This document shows positions 8,343-13,478 of a DNA stretch of 13,478 nt, piece after piece. How positions within the stretch are numbered: the first letter of the stretch is position 1; each line of letters begins with the position of its first letter. Origin of the DNA: Phelpsiimicrobium sp043802125 (GTDB taxonomy: Bacteria; Omnitrophota; Gorgyraeia; Velamenicoccales; Velamenicoccaceae). The position numbers were made by a program, and so were the translations under genes. The notes under the pieces were generated by a model. That model was not told where the DNA came from, searched no databases, and saw only the letters and a program-made list of their open reading frames with translations. The DNA lies in NCBI GenBank assembly GCA_043802125.1, contig JAZDLG010000066.1, positions 1-13,478 on the forward strand, read 5' to 3'.

Positions 8343-8885
8343 TTAAACGGTTTTTTTATCCTTTACGTGTTGAAGCGCATAAGCCAGCTTGGCCACTATC
8401 TGATTCAGGCTCATGGCTAATTTTCCAATGGGCGCGTTCAAAGTTGACGCGACTTGGCCGTAAAGGGCCTGTTTTGAGGCTAATTTTGATATGCGTTTGA
8501 CATCGTCAAACGAGACTACCCTATCGCGCATAAAACCGCCGCGGATCTGTAAAGCCTCGTGCTCTTTAAGGAAACTAATGAGCACCTTGGACGTGGCTAT
8601 AGGGTCGGATTTCACGAACACAAGCGCCATCGGGCCGTCAATAAAAGAAACTACCGACGAGTTAACCTTGGCCTCTTCAAAAATTTTGCGCGTAAAGCTG
8701 TTCTTCGTGACAAGGACGCTTGCGCCGGCGTTCTTTAAATTCTTCCTTAGAAGCGTCATCTCAGTTGATTTTAGTTTATGGTAACTTAATAAAAATACGT
8801 CCGGGCAATCGCTTAGCCTGCGCTTTAGCTCAAGGGATACAAGGCCTCTGTAAAACTCACCTATCTTATTGGTTATGGTGCTCAT
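8343..8885 (-). CDS. rplJ: 50S ribosomal protein L10
   Basis: L10 is the base of the ribosomal stalk. Its C-terminal helix carries the L7/L12 dimers and its N-terminal domain binds 23S rRNA. The protein has 180 residues, within the family range. Recognisable parts are an N-terminal segment with LLSYHKLKSTEMTLLRKNLK (33-52) and VTKNSFTRK, the central GPMALVFVKSDPIATSKVL block (about 104-122), and the C-terminal helix LNAPIGKLAMSLNQIVAKLAYAL. The N-terminal half is rather divergent, so assignment also rests on its place between rplA and rplL. The start overlaps the rplA stop (ATGA) and has a GAGG eight bases upstream inside rplA. There is therefore no room here for the L10 leader found between rplA and rplJ in E. 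coli. Confidence 0.95.
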   Translation of the reverse strand: MSTITNKIGEFYRGLVSLELKRRLSDCPDVFLLSYHKLKSTEMTLLRKNLKNAGASVLVTKNSFTRKIFEEAKVNSSVVSFIDGPMALVFVKSDPIATSKVLISFLKEHEALQIRGGFMRDRVVSFDDVKRISKLASKQALYGQVASTLNAPIGKLAMSLNQIVAKLAYALQHVKDKKTV

Positions 8886-9565
8886 GCGTTCAACCTCAAT
8901 CCCGGGCCCATTGACGTAGAGATGAACATAGACTTGATAAAATCGCCCTTCAGTGAAGCGGGCCTGGCGCTTTTCAAAGACTCTATCAGAGTAAAGGCAT
9001 TTTCTAAGATCTGGGCCTCGGTGAAAGAAACCTTGCCCACAGCCACATGCACCCCACCCTGTTTATCAGCCTTAAATTCCACTTTCCCTGCCTTTAGATC
9101 CTTTATGGCGCCTGCGACATTGGCTGTGACAGTGCCTGTTTTCGGGCTTGGCATCAGACCGCGCGGCCCTAAGACTTTACCCAATTTGCTTAGATCCCTC
9201 ATCATATCCGGAGTAGCTACCACGCAATCAAAATCCATCCAGCCGCCTGCTACTTTATCTATCAATTCCTGGGCTCCGATATAATCAGCTCCTGCCTCTT
9301 TGGCTTCCTTCTCAGACTCGCCCTTGCAAAACACGGCTATGCGGACTTTTTTGCCTGTTCCGTGAGGAAGCACAACCGTACCTCGGACCATATGGTCTGA
9401 CTTCTTAGTGTCTATCTTCAAATGAAACGCGAGTTCCACGCTTTCGTCAAATTTCGTCTTAGGCAACGACTTTAATACTACGATAGCCTCTTTAAGCGTA
9501 TAATTCTTTGCCTTATCTACTAACTTTGAACCCTCTTTGTATCTTTTGCTTGGCTTGACTGACAT
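8882..9565 (-). CDS. rplA: 50S ribosomal protein L1
   Basis: L1 forms the mobile L1 stalk near the E site and, in many bacteria, represses the rplK-rplA message by binding its leader. It has 227 residues, typical length. Signatures are SKRYKEGSKLVD near the N-terminus, DESVELAFHLKIDTKKSDHMVRG (lobe I), the central lobe II with KVLGPRGLMPSPKTGTV, and VEFKADKQGGVHVAVGKVSF followed by FISTSMGPGLRL at the end. The gap to rplK is only 15 nt with a G-rich GTGGGG before the ATG, so the two are almost certainly co-translated. The last four bases are shared with the rplJ start. Confidence 0.98.
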   Translation of the reverse strand: MSVKPSKRYKEGSKLVDKAKNYTLKEAIVVLKSLPKTKFDESVELAFHLKIDTKKSDHMVRGTVVLPHGTGKKVRIAVFCKGESEKEAKEAGADYIGAQELIDKVAGGWMDFDCVVATPDMMRDLSKLGKVLGPRGLMPSPKTGTVTANVAGAIKDLKAGKVEFKADKQGGVHVAVGKVSFTEAQILENAFTLIESLKSARPASLKGDFIKSMFISTSMGPGLRLNA

Positions 9566-9580
9566 ACTTACCCCACAACC

Positions 9581-10003
9581 TTATTCTACAGTAATGCCCA
9601 TGCTGCGGGCAGTACCCATTACGGTCTTTTTCGCGATCTCCAGGTCCAGCGTATTTAGATCGTTCAACTTTTGTTTAGCTATCTCTTCAACCTGCTTCAT
9701 TGTCACTGAGCCTATTTTCTCCTTACCGGCCAGCCCTGAGGCCTTGGCTAAATTGGCCGCGCGCTTGAGCAATACCGAACACGGAGGGGTCTTGATGATA
9801 AAATCAAATTTTTTGTCTTCGTAGACGCTGATGACTACCGGCATGACAATGCCGTCCCTGTCTTTTGTCTGCTCGTTAAAAGACTTGCAGAACTGCATGA
9901 TGTTTACGCCGTGCTGGCCTAAAGCCGGGCCCACTGGGGGCGCTGGATTTGCCTGGCCCGCAGGGACGTACAATTTTATCTGAGCCACTACTTTCTTTGC
10001 CAT
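9581..10003 (-). CDS. rplK: 50S ribosomal protein L11
   Basis: L11 binds the GTPase-associated region of 23S rRNA and takes part in factor binding and the stringent response. It has 140 residues, standard length. The N-terminal domain shows KLYVPAGQANPAPPVGPALG followed by QHGVNIMQFCKSFN, with the proline-rich linker and switch segment intact. The C-terminal rRNA-binding domain has KTPPCSVLLKRAA, GSVTMKQVEEIAKQKLNDLN and the end GTARSMGITVE. The ATG at 10003 has an AAGGTG six or seven bases upstream. A 140-nt leader with two hairpins separates it from nusG, the largest gap in this part of the cluster apart from rplL-rpoB. Confidence 0.98.
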   Translation of the reverse strand: MAKKVVAQIKLYVPAGQANPAPPVGPALGQHGVNIMQFCKSFNEQTKDRDGIVMPVVISVYEDKKFDFIIKTPPCSVLLKRAANLAKASGLAGKEKIGSVTMKQVEEIAKQKLNDLNTLDLEIAKKTVMGTARSMGITVE

Positions 10004-10019
10004 ATCACACCTTAAATGA

Positions 10020-10079
10020 GCCCACAGCTTACAGCTTGCCCTACCGAAGGTAGGGGAGCGGTTTGTAAGTTGTATGGGC
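10020..10079 (-). promoter_or_regulatory. long imperfect hairpin in the rplK leader
   Basis: Nested inverted repeats are centred on 10047. The inner stem is a perfect seven pairs, CCCTACC with GGTAGGG (10039-10045 and 10049-10055), with a three-base loop. The outer stem pairs 10020-10032 with 10065-10079 and has one mismatch and a two-base bulge. Its 3' arm in the transcript ends only 16 nt before the rplK ATG, close to the AAGGTG ribosome-binding site. A role in regulating rplK-rplA is plausible, for example as an L1-binding leader, but I cannot recognise the L1 target motif with confidence. Confidence 0.5.
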
Positions 10080-10085
10080 GAATTA

Positions 10086-10119
10086 ATACTGTGCCTGCGA
10101 AGCGGTTAGGCATCAGTAT
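10086..10119 (-). promoter_or_regulatory. hairpin just downstream of nusG
   Basis: The arms ATACTG plus TGCCT (10086-10096) pair with AGGCA plus CAGTAT (10108-10119). This gives 11 pairs with a single bulged base at 10113 and an 11-nt loop. No U-run follows in the minus-strand transcript, so it is not a standard intrinsic terminator. It could protect the nusG 3' end, act as a processing site, or belong to the rplK leader. Confidence 0.5.
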
Positions 10120-10143
10120 CTATTCAGGTTATTGTACATTCTT

Positions 10144-10671
10144 CTAAACCTTTTCTACTTGCCAGAACTCTAATTCAACGGGTGTGGAGCGTCCGAAAAT
10201 GGAAACACTGACTTTTATTTTTTGTTTTTCAGGATTGACTTCTTCTATTGAACCGTTAAAGTTTAAGAACGGGCCTTCAATGATGCGCACGGATTCGCCC
10301 TTTTCAAAATGGACCTTGGGGCTTGGCTTGGACTTCGTCTCAACGGTGCGTTTCATGATGTTGTCCACTTCCTCGGCGGTCAAAGACGATGGCTGCTTGC
10401 CCATCCCTATAAAACCCGTAGCCCCGGGAGTCGTACGCACCAAAAGCCAGGTGTTTTCGTTTAGATCCATTTCAACAAGAAGATACCCGGGAAAAAACTT
10501 CCTCTGCGATATTTTCTTCTTGCCGCTCCTGACCTCAGAGACCTGTTCGGTCGGTATAAGGACCTGGCCCATCAGGTCTTTCAAGCCGCTCGTAGCAATA
10601 CGGCCTTCCAGGCTTTTTTTGACTTTGTCTTCGGAACCCGTCTTTGTATGGACAACGTACCACTTTTTCAT
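10144..10671 (-). CDS. nusG: transcription termination/antitermination factor NusG
   Basis: NusG binds the RNA polymerase clamp, suppresses pausing and links polymerase to Rho or to the ribosome through S10. It has 175 residues, the usual compact two-domain form. The NGN domain spans about 1-110 (KKWYVVHTKTGSEDKVKKSLE, then RKFFPGYLLVEM and VRTTPGATGFIG). The KOW domain spans about 120-175 (FEKGESVRIIEGPFLNFNGS, then KVSVSIFGRSTPVELEFWQVEKV). The ATG at 10671 gives the canonical N-terminus, but the upstream bases contain no Shine-Dalgarno. A 13-codon frame that starts at the secE stop and ends on this ATG may couple the two genes. Confidence 0.98.
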   Translation of the reverse strand: MKKWYVVHTKTGSEDKVKKSLEGRIATSGLKDLMGQVLIPTEQVSEVRSGKKKISQRKFFPGYLLVEMDLNENTWLLVRTTPGATGFIGMGKQPSSLTAEEVDNIMKRTVETKSKPSPKVHFEKGESVRIIEGPFLNFNGSIEEVNPEKQKIKVSVSIFGRSTPVELEFWQVEKV

Positions 10672-10709
10672 TTAAATGACGGCGCGAATTTACTACGGGT
10701 TTTTTTCAT
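10668..10709 (-). other. possible 13-codon mini-ORF bridging secE and nusG
   Basis: An ATG overlapping the secE stop (ATGA, 10709-10706) opens a frame encoding MKKTRSKFAPSFK. It ends with a TGA that overlaps the nusG ATG, again as ATGA (10671-10668). Both junctions are exact, and nusG has no ribosome-binding site of its own. It could let terminating ribosomes reach the nusG start. It is short enough to be chance, and I do not claim a functional peptide. Confidence 0.25.
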
Positions 10710-10900
10710 TTCAATACCAAACTAACGGCTTTTGTCAGAATAAAATCAAGCGCCCCTATGTAAAGGGTCAAAATAGCAGTAACGATGATAACGATCCACG
10801 TCGCGCCCAAAAGATCCTTGCGCGACGGCCAAGCGACTTTTATCAGCTCAGCTTTGACCTCGCCGAAGAATACGGGCACTTTCGCTAAAATATTGGCCAT
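10706..10900 (-). CDS. secE: preprotein translocase subunit SecE
   Basis: SecE is the small essential clamp subunit of the SecYEG protein-export channel in the inner membrane. It has 64 residues, the short single-membrane-span form found in most bacteria. The amphipathic segment before the membrane carries the conserved FFGEVKAELIKVAWPSRKDL (11-30). One hydrophobic transmembrane helix follows (about 33-55) and a short hydrophobic tail. The ATG at 10900 gives the expected N-terminus. The 30 nt upstream show no strong Shine-Dalgarno. It follows tRNA-Trp and precedes nusG, the conserved order. Confidence 0.95.
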   Translation of the reverse strand: MANILAKVPVFFGEVKAELIKVAWPSRKDLLGATWIVIIVTAILTLYIGALDFILTKAVSLVLK

Positions 10901-10976
10901 GGTTTTCTGTTTAGGTTTATTGACGTTAGAGCTTCCGTGTGCGGTTTCTTTAGGACTCGCCTGCCCTGCAAAAAAC

Positions 10977-11050
10977 TGGCAGGAGCGGCAGGAATCGAAC
11001 CTGCAGTTCCGGTTTTGGAGACCGGTGGTTTACCACTAACCGACGCTCCT
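10977..11050 (-). tRNA. trnW: tRNA-Trp (anticodon CCA)
   Basis: The acceptor stem AGGAGCG pairs with CGCTCCT. The D arm is GGTTAGTGGTAAACC, and the anticodon stem CCGGT/ACCGG encloses the loop CTCCAAA, with anticodon CCA. The T arm is GCAGG/CCTGC with TTCGATT. The discriminator base is G, as expected for Trp, and the 3' CCA is encoded (10979-10977). A T-run (GTTTTTT) follows at once. It lies between rpmG and secE, a common bacterial arrangement. Confidence 0.97.
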
Positions 11051-11099
11051 AACCTAAAATGGCCTGATTACAGAACACCTGACAACACGCGCTACGTTT

Positions 11100-11124
11100 G
11101 TCTAACGCAAATTTTACGTTAGAC
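11100..11124 (-). promoter_or_regulatory. hairpin at the rpmG stop codon
   Basis: GTCTAACG (11100-11107) and CGTTAGAC (11117-11124) are perfect eight-base inverted repeats around a nine-base, A/T-rich loop that can add about three more pairs. It begins at the last base of the rpmG stop codon. No U-run follows, so a processing or 3'-protection element between the rpmG message and tRNA-Trp seems more likely than a terminator. Confidence 0.45.
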
Positions 11125-11273
11125 TACTTAACCTCTTTATGAGGTTCATGCTTGCGGCAATAGCTGCAAAATTTTTTTAACTCAAGTCTTTCCGTATGCT
11201 TCTTCTTATTTTTTGTATAAGAATAAAGCCTGTTCTTACAAACCGGGCATTCCAATAAAATATGTTCTCTCAT
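11124..11273 (-). CDS. rpmG: 50S ribosomal protein L33
   Basis: Small large-subunit ribosomal protein near the E site. The frame encodes 49 residues, beginning MREHILLECPVCKNRLYSY and ending HEPHKEVK. The paired CPVC (9-12) and CSYC (36-39) cysteines form the zinc ribbon of the zinc-binding C+ form of L33. KNKKKHTERLELKKF between them matches the family. The ATG has GGAG very close (GGAGAA directly before the start), a short but usable spacing. It sits 17 nt after tRNA-Thr and 73 nt before tRNA-Trp. Confidence 0.96.
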   Translation of the reverse strand: MREHILLECPVCKNRLYSYTKNKKKHTERLELKKFCSYCRKHEPHKEVK

Positions 11274-11290
11274 TTCTCCGACGGCATTTA

Positions 11291-11363
11291 AGCCCCCGAC
11301 CGGAATTGAACCGGTGACCCCGTCCTTACCAAGGACGTGCTCTACCTACTGAGCTACAGGGGC
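11291..11363 (-). tRNA. trnT: tRNA-Thr (anticodon GGT)
   Basis: The acceptor stem GCCCCTG pairs with CGGGGGC through one T-G wobble. The D arm is GCTCAGTAGGTAGAGC, and the anticodon stem CGTCC/GGACG encloses the loop TTGGTAA, with anticodon GGT. The T arm is ACCGG/CCGGT with TTCAATT. The discriminator base is T. CCA is not encoded (the next bases are TAA), unlike the neighbouring tRNA-Trp. It is the first gene downstream of the promoter at 11382-11410. Confidence 0.97.
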
Positions 11364-11381
11364 GTTACTCGTAAAGCGTTA

Positions 11382-11424
11382 ATTCTATTGAATTTAGTGC
11401 TCTATGTCAAGCTTTTTTTTAAGT
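11382..11424 (-). promoter_or_regulatory. sigma-70-type promoter with A-tract for tRNA-Thr and the downstream cluster
   Basis: On the minus strand a perfect -35 box TTGACA (11410-11405), a 17-nt spacer and the -10 box TAGAAT (11387-11382, five of six consensus bases) precede tRNA-Thr by 18 nt. Transcription would therefore start about ten bases before the mature tRNA 5' end. Directly upstream of the -35 is an A-run (11411-11424) resembling the UP elements of strong stable-RNA promoters. It is the best promoter match I saw in the window. Confidence 0.85.
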
Positions 11425-11436
11425 TTATCCTATTAC

Positions 11437-12501
11437 TTAAAAATAAGACAGGAACTTGATCCAGAAGCTGGGGATGCGGCTTAAAACCGGCAGGGCCTGG
11501 CCCTTATTCCTTGCTTGCTTAGGGCCCGAAAAAACTGCTTTGTATCCCGCCTCTTCTAAAAACGGCATACAATCTTTTCCACCCTGGTAAAGCGGCAACG
11601 AAAAAAAATAGCAGATATTCTTTAATTTTGCCTCTATCTGCCTCTTGGACTCAAAAACAGATTCGCGCGCGTCTTCCTTGCTTTCCAGCTTTTTGAAGTG
11701 GCCCGGTGGAAATGACTTTCTGGCCGATTGAAAATATTCAAAAAGTTTTTTCCTCCACTTCTTTTTTTTAAAAAACAGAAAACCGCCGTTTTTTTTCACG
11801 AACTCATTCATCACGGTATCGGCCATTTTACAGGGCCTGTAGCAGTTTGATGCCAAAGGCGCCCAGGCGCGTTCATAGATAGGCGCGCCCCAGAAGCTAT
11901 CAAGTTGCGGCTCGCAGGCTGCGAACCACTCGTCAAAATATACGGGCATCTCATAAACACCCGGGTGCTGAAAATCCACAACGCGGGAACTGATATTCAC
12001 CACGTCGTGACGAAGACTGTGGGAAAAGATGTCAACGAGGCCGCTTGCGTGCATTATTTTCAGCTCGTTCCAGGTAAGATATGGCTGTTTGCGATGGCTA
12101 ATATAAAGATTTTCCCAGGAGACGCGCCCATTCCAGTAATCCTCCAGGTTCGGAAAATATTCGTCGCTATCCTTAACGCGCGACGGTATAATAAAAAATG
12201 ACGCTTTGACCTTATATTTTTTAAGCAAAGGAAAAATAACAGTCCAGCAGTTTCGCCTGCCGTCGTCAAAAGTCAGCACTGCCTCCTTGCAGATAGCCGG
12301 TGTTCCGGATCTAAAGCCGCCTGCGAGATCCAGGCGTTCCAAGAGATCCTCGGCGCCCAGTATCCTGTATCTCTTGTATATCAATAGTTCAATGTAACTT
12401 GAAAAAACATCAGGCAGGCAGTCGTGAAAAGAGAAAATATTAGGGCGCTTAGCCTGAAAACCCAGCCTATACAACATATCAAGTTTAGAAAATATATTCA
12501 C
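11437..12501 (-). CDS. polysaccharide deacetylase family protein (CE4/NodB-like)
   Basis: Probable metal-dependent deacetylase acting on N- or O-acetyl groups of a glycan. It has 354 residues. Motif 1 is LTFDDG (76-81), with D79 as the likely catalytic base and D80 as a metal ligand. Motif 2 is HSLRH (161-165), with H161 and H165 as metal ligands. The 80 residues between them are longer than in typical NodB domains and include an aromatic-rich segment (EYFPNLEDYWNGRVSWENLY). A basic stretch lies near 245-252. I see no signal peptide or membrane helix, so it may act on cytoplasmic precursors. The start is GTG, sharing one base with the stop of the PHP gene (TAGTG). An alternative start is the ATG eight codons on. 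The substrate is unknown. A glycan role fits the epimerase two genes upstream. Confidence 0.85.
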   Translation of the reverse strand: MNIFSKLDMLYRLGFQAKRPNIFSFHDCLPDVFSSYIELLIYKRYRILGAEDLLERLDLAGGFRSGTPAICKEAVLTFDDGRRNCWTVIFPLLKKYKVKASFFIIPSRVKDSDEYFPNLEDYWNGRVSWENLYISHRKQPYLTWNELKIMHASGLVDIFSHSLRHDVVNISSRVVDFQHPGVYEMPVYFDEWFAACEPQLDSFWGAPIYERAWAPLASNCYRPCKMADTVMNEFVKKNGGFLFFKKKKWRKKLFEYFQSARKSFPPGHFKKLESKEDARESVFESKRQIEAKLKNICYFFSLPLYQGGKDCMPFLEEAGYKAVFSGPKQARNKGQALPVLSRIPSFWIKFLSYF

Positions 12502-13166
12502 TATAGTTTTGGCCTTAAACTTCTAAAATTCCTTGAAAAATGGCTTATGATCTCAAGCGGCAGGGAAACCTCCCTGCCTGACACCTTAACGCGTTTCTCC
12601 AAAATGGCATTTTTTATCTTTTGGTCGTCGGCAACATCTTGCCCAAATTCAAAAATGGTCTTAGAACGGCCCAGTTCAAAACCCTCATGGCAGTCGCTGC
12701 CGGCCACAAAAGCAAGGTTAAGCGCCTTAACAGCCGAGCTTGCCAGAAAATTCTCTAAATAGGGCATTGGGATATTATTCCTGGCGTTGAATACTTCTAT
12801 CGCGTCAAATTGACGCAGGAATCCCTTGTCTCTTATAAGATGGGGCCATTTAAAAGGGTGGGCCAGAACAGCCAAGCCGCCCTGGAGCCTGATAGCGCGC
12901 AGATTCCATTGGAGATCATCTCTTTTCTCAATCTGATCTTTCAAAAAAAGCCCGAGGATATCGCCTTGCCTTGTAGTTATCTCCTGTGCCGGTATGATAT
13001 ACAGGTCAGGGGCGAGCTTCTTAAATTCAGCGACGCCGGCCATAGTATCGTGATCAGCTATGGCGAGCCCGTCAAGACCGGCCAGCCTCGCAATATCAAT
13101 CACCCGTGATGGCTCTAAAAAACAATCAAAGGAATATTTGGAATGGACGTGGAAGTCAATGACCAT
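12501..13166 (-). CDS. PHP-domain metal-dependent phosphoesterase
   Basis: Stand-alone PHP (polymerase and histidinol phosphatase) domain protein of 221 residues. All the metal-binding motifs are visible: HVHSKYS (H6, H8), ADHDT (D38, H39, D40), AQEIT (E62), LAHP (H103), EVFNARN (E124, N127) and GSDCH (D158, H160). Such enzymes hydrolyse phosphate esters or nucleotide 3',5'-phosphates, usually with a trinuclear metal site. There is no polymerase or histidinol-specific extension, so the natural substrate cannot be named. The ATG at 13166 lies 12 nt after the epimerase stop, with only a weak AGG upstream. The stop overlaps the deacetylase GTG by one base. Co-transcription with two glycan genes suggests a sugar-phosphate or related substrate, which is inference only. 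Confidence 0.88.
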   Translation of the reverse strand: MVIDFHVHSKYSFDCFLEPSRVIDIARLAGLDGLAIADHDTMAGVAEFKKLAPDLYIIPAQEITTRQGDILGLFLKDQIEKRDDLQWNLRAIRLQGGLAVLAHPFKWPHLIRDKGFLRQFDAIEVFNARNNIPMPYLENFLASSAVKALNLAFVAGSDCHEGFELGRSKTIFEFGQDVADDQKIKNAILEKRVKVSGREVSLPLEIISHFSRNFRSLRPKL

Positions 13167-13178
13167 ATTGTAAAATAC

Positions 13179-13478
13179 CTAAATAGAATGTTCTCTAAAC
13201 CACTCCACCGTCCGGGCCAATCCGGTTTTAAGCCGCACCTTGGGCTGCCACTTCAATTTTTCGCGGGCCTGCGTAATATCCGGCTGCCTCTGCTTAGGGT
13301 CATCCTTAGGCAACGGCCTGTATACTATTTTACTACCGGACTTCGTCATCTTCTTTATCATTATCGCCAGCTCTTTAAGCGTCATCTCAATAGGGTTGCC
13401 CAGATTAACCGGATCATGCAGATCCGAATGGATGAGTTTATACAGGCCGGCTACCAGATCAGACACATAACAGAAAGA
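13179..13478 (-). CDS. NAD-dependent sugar-nucleotide epimerase/dehydratase, UDP-glucuronate decarboxylase-like (5' end outside window)
   Basis: C-terminal 99 residues of an extended short-chain dehydrogenase acting on nucleotide sugars. The open frame runs to the window edge, beginning SFCYVSDLVAGL. It includes NLGNP (25-29) and PLPKDDPKQRQPDI (55-68), then the closing helix pattern AREKLKWQPK with GLARTVEWF. The NLGNP plus PLP-DDPK-R-PDI combination is what I associate with UDP-glucuronate decarboxylase (UDP-xylose synthase). Close relatives such as dTDP-glucose dehydratases share parts of it, and the Rossmann domain and catalytic Tyr-Lys lie outside the window. An internal GTG at 13466 would give a shorter frame but would remove conserved residues, so I treat the gene as truncated. 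It heads the PHP-deacetylase unit. Confidence 0.85.
   Translation of the reverse strand, partial: SFCYVSDLVAGLYKLIHSDLHDPVNLGNPIEMTLKELAIMIKKMTKSGSKIVYRPLPKDDPKQRQPDITQAREKLKWQPKVRLKTGLARTVEWFREHSI

Noticed and set aside
8001..8420. Plus-strand frame of 139 codons opposite rplL and rplJ
   Set aside because: Its Ala/Pro-rich stretch is the reverse reading of the L7/L12 hinge. There is no independent evidence for a gene.
10131..10136. TACAAT as a -10 box for a separate rplK promoter (minus strand)
   Set aside because: No acceptable -35 sequence lies 16-18 nt upstream in the nusG end, so the match alone is not convincing.
10676..10888. Plus-strand frame opposite secE
   Set aside because: The minus-strand SecE is clear, with its conserved motif and membrane helix, and the opposite frame has no features.
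10960..10983. Intrinsic terminator after tRNA-Trp (CCTGCC/GGCAGG with an internal T-run)
   Set aside because: The T-run is in the loop and not after the stem, and one arm is part of the mature tRNA, so termination here is not supported.

Overview
The window is a bacterial chromosomal segment read almost entirely on the minus strand. From high to low coordinate, the gene order is a sugar-nucleotide epimerase (5' end outside the window), a PHP-family phosphoesterase, a polysaccharide deacetylase, tRNA-Thr, rpmG, tRNA-Trp, secE, nusG, rplK, rplA, rplJ, rplL, rpoB, rpoC and rpsL (3' end outside the window). Everything after the deacetylase is the conserved bacterial secE-nusG-L11-L1-L10-L7/L12-RNA polymerase-S12 cluster. 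RpoC carries a long SI3-type insertion in its trigger loop and RpoB is compact (1135 residues). With moderate GC, this suits a Gram-negative-type lineage. The style of the genes and the neighbouring envelope-polysaccharide genes make me think of an uncultivated PVC-type or Candidatus Omnitrophota-like bacterium, but that is an impression and not a demonstrated placement.

Layout: 13478-11437 is a tightly packed envelope module in which genes overlap or lie 12 nt apart. It would supply or trim glycan precursors. A 73-nt gap (11364-11436) then holds a near-consensus promoter with an A/T-rich upstream tract, firing into tRNA-Thr. From there to the end of the window all genes are co-directional with short gaps, and several are translationally coupled by ATGA overlaps (rplA/rplJ, rpoB/rpoC) or by a longer overlap (rpoC/rpsL, 29 nt). 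There is no stretch longer than 300 nt without a gene.

The coding content is ordinary and no new defence or metabolic system is visible. The unusual material is in the gaps. There is a 48-nt-period array of strong stem-loops between rplL and rpoB, where E. coli has its attenuator and RNase III site. Two further hairpins lie in the 140-nt rplK leader. The rpoC 3' end reads through a palindromic stretch and a duplicated ribosome-binding sequence into rpsL. A 13-codon mini-ORF bridges secE and nusG exactly. Together these suggest that expression of this essential cluster is adjusted by RNA structure and translational coupling, which remains an inference.
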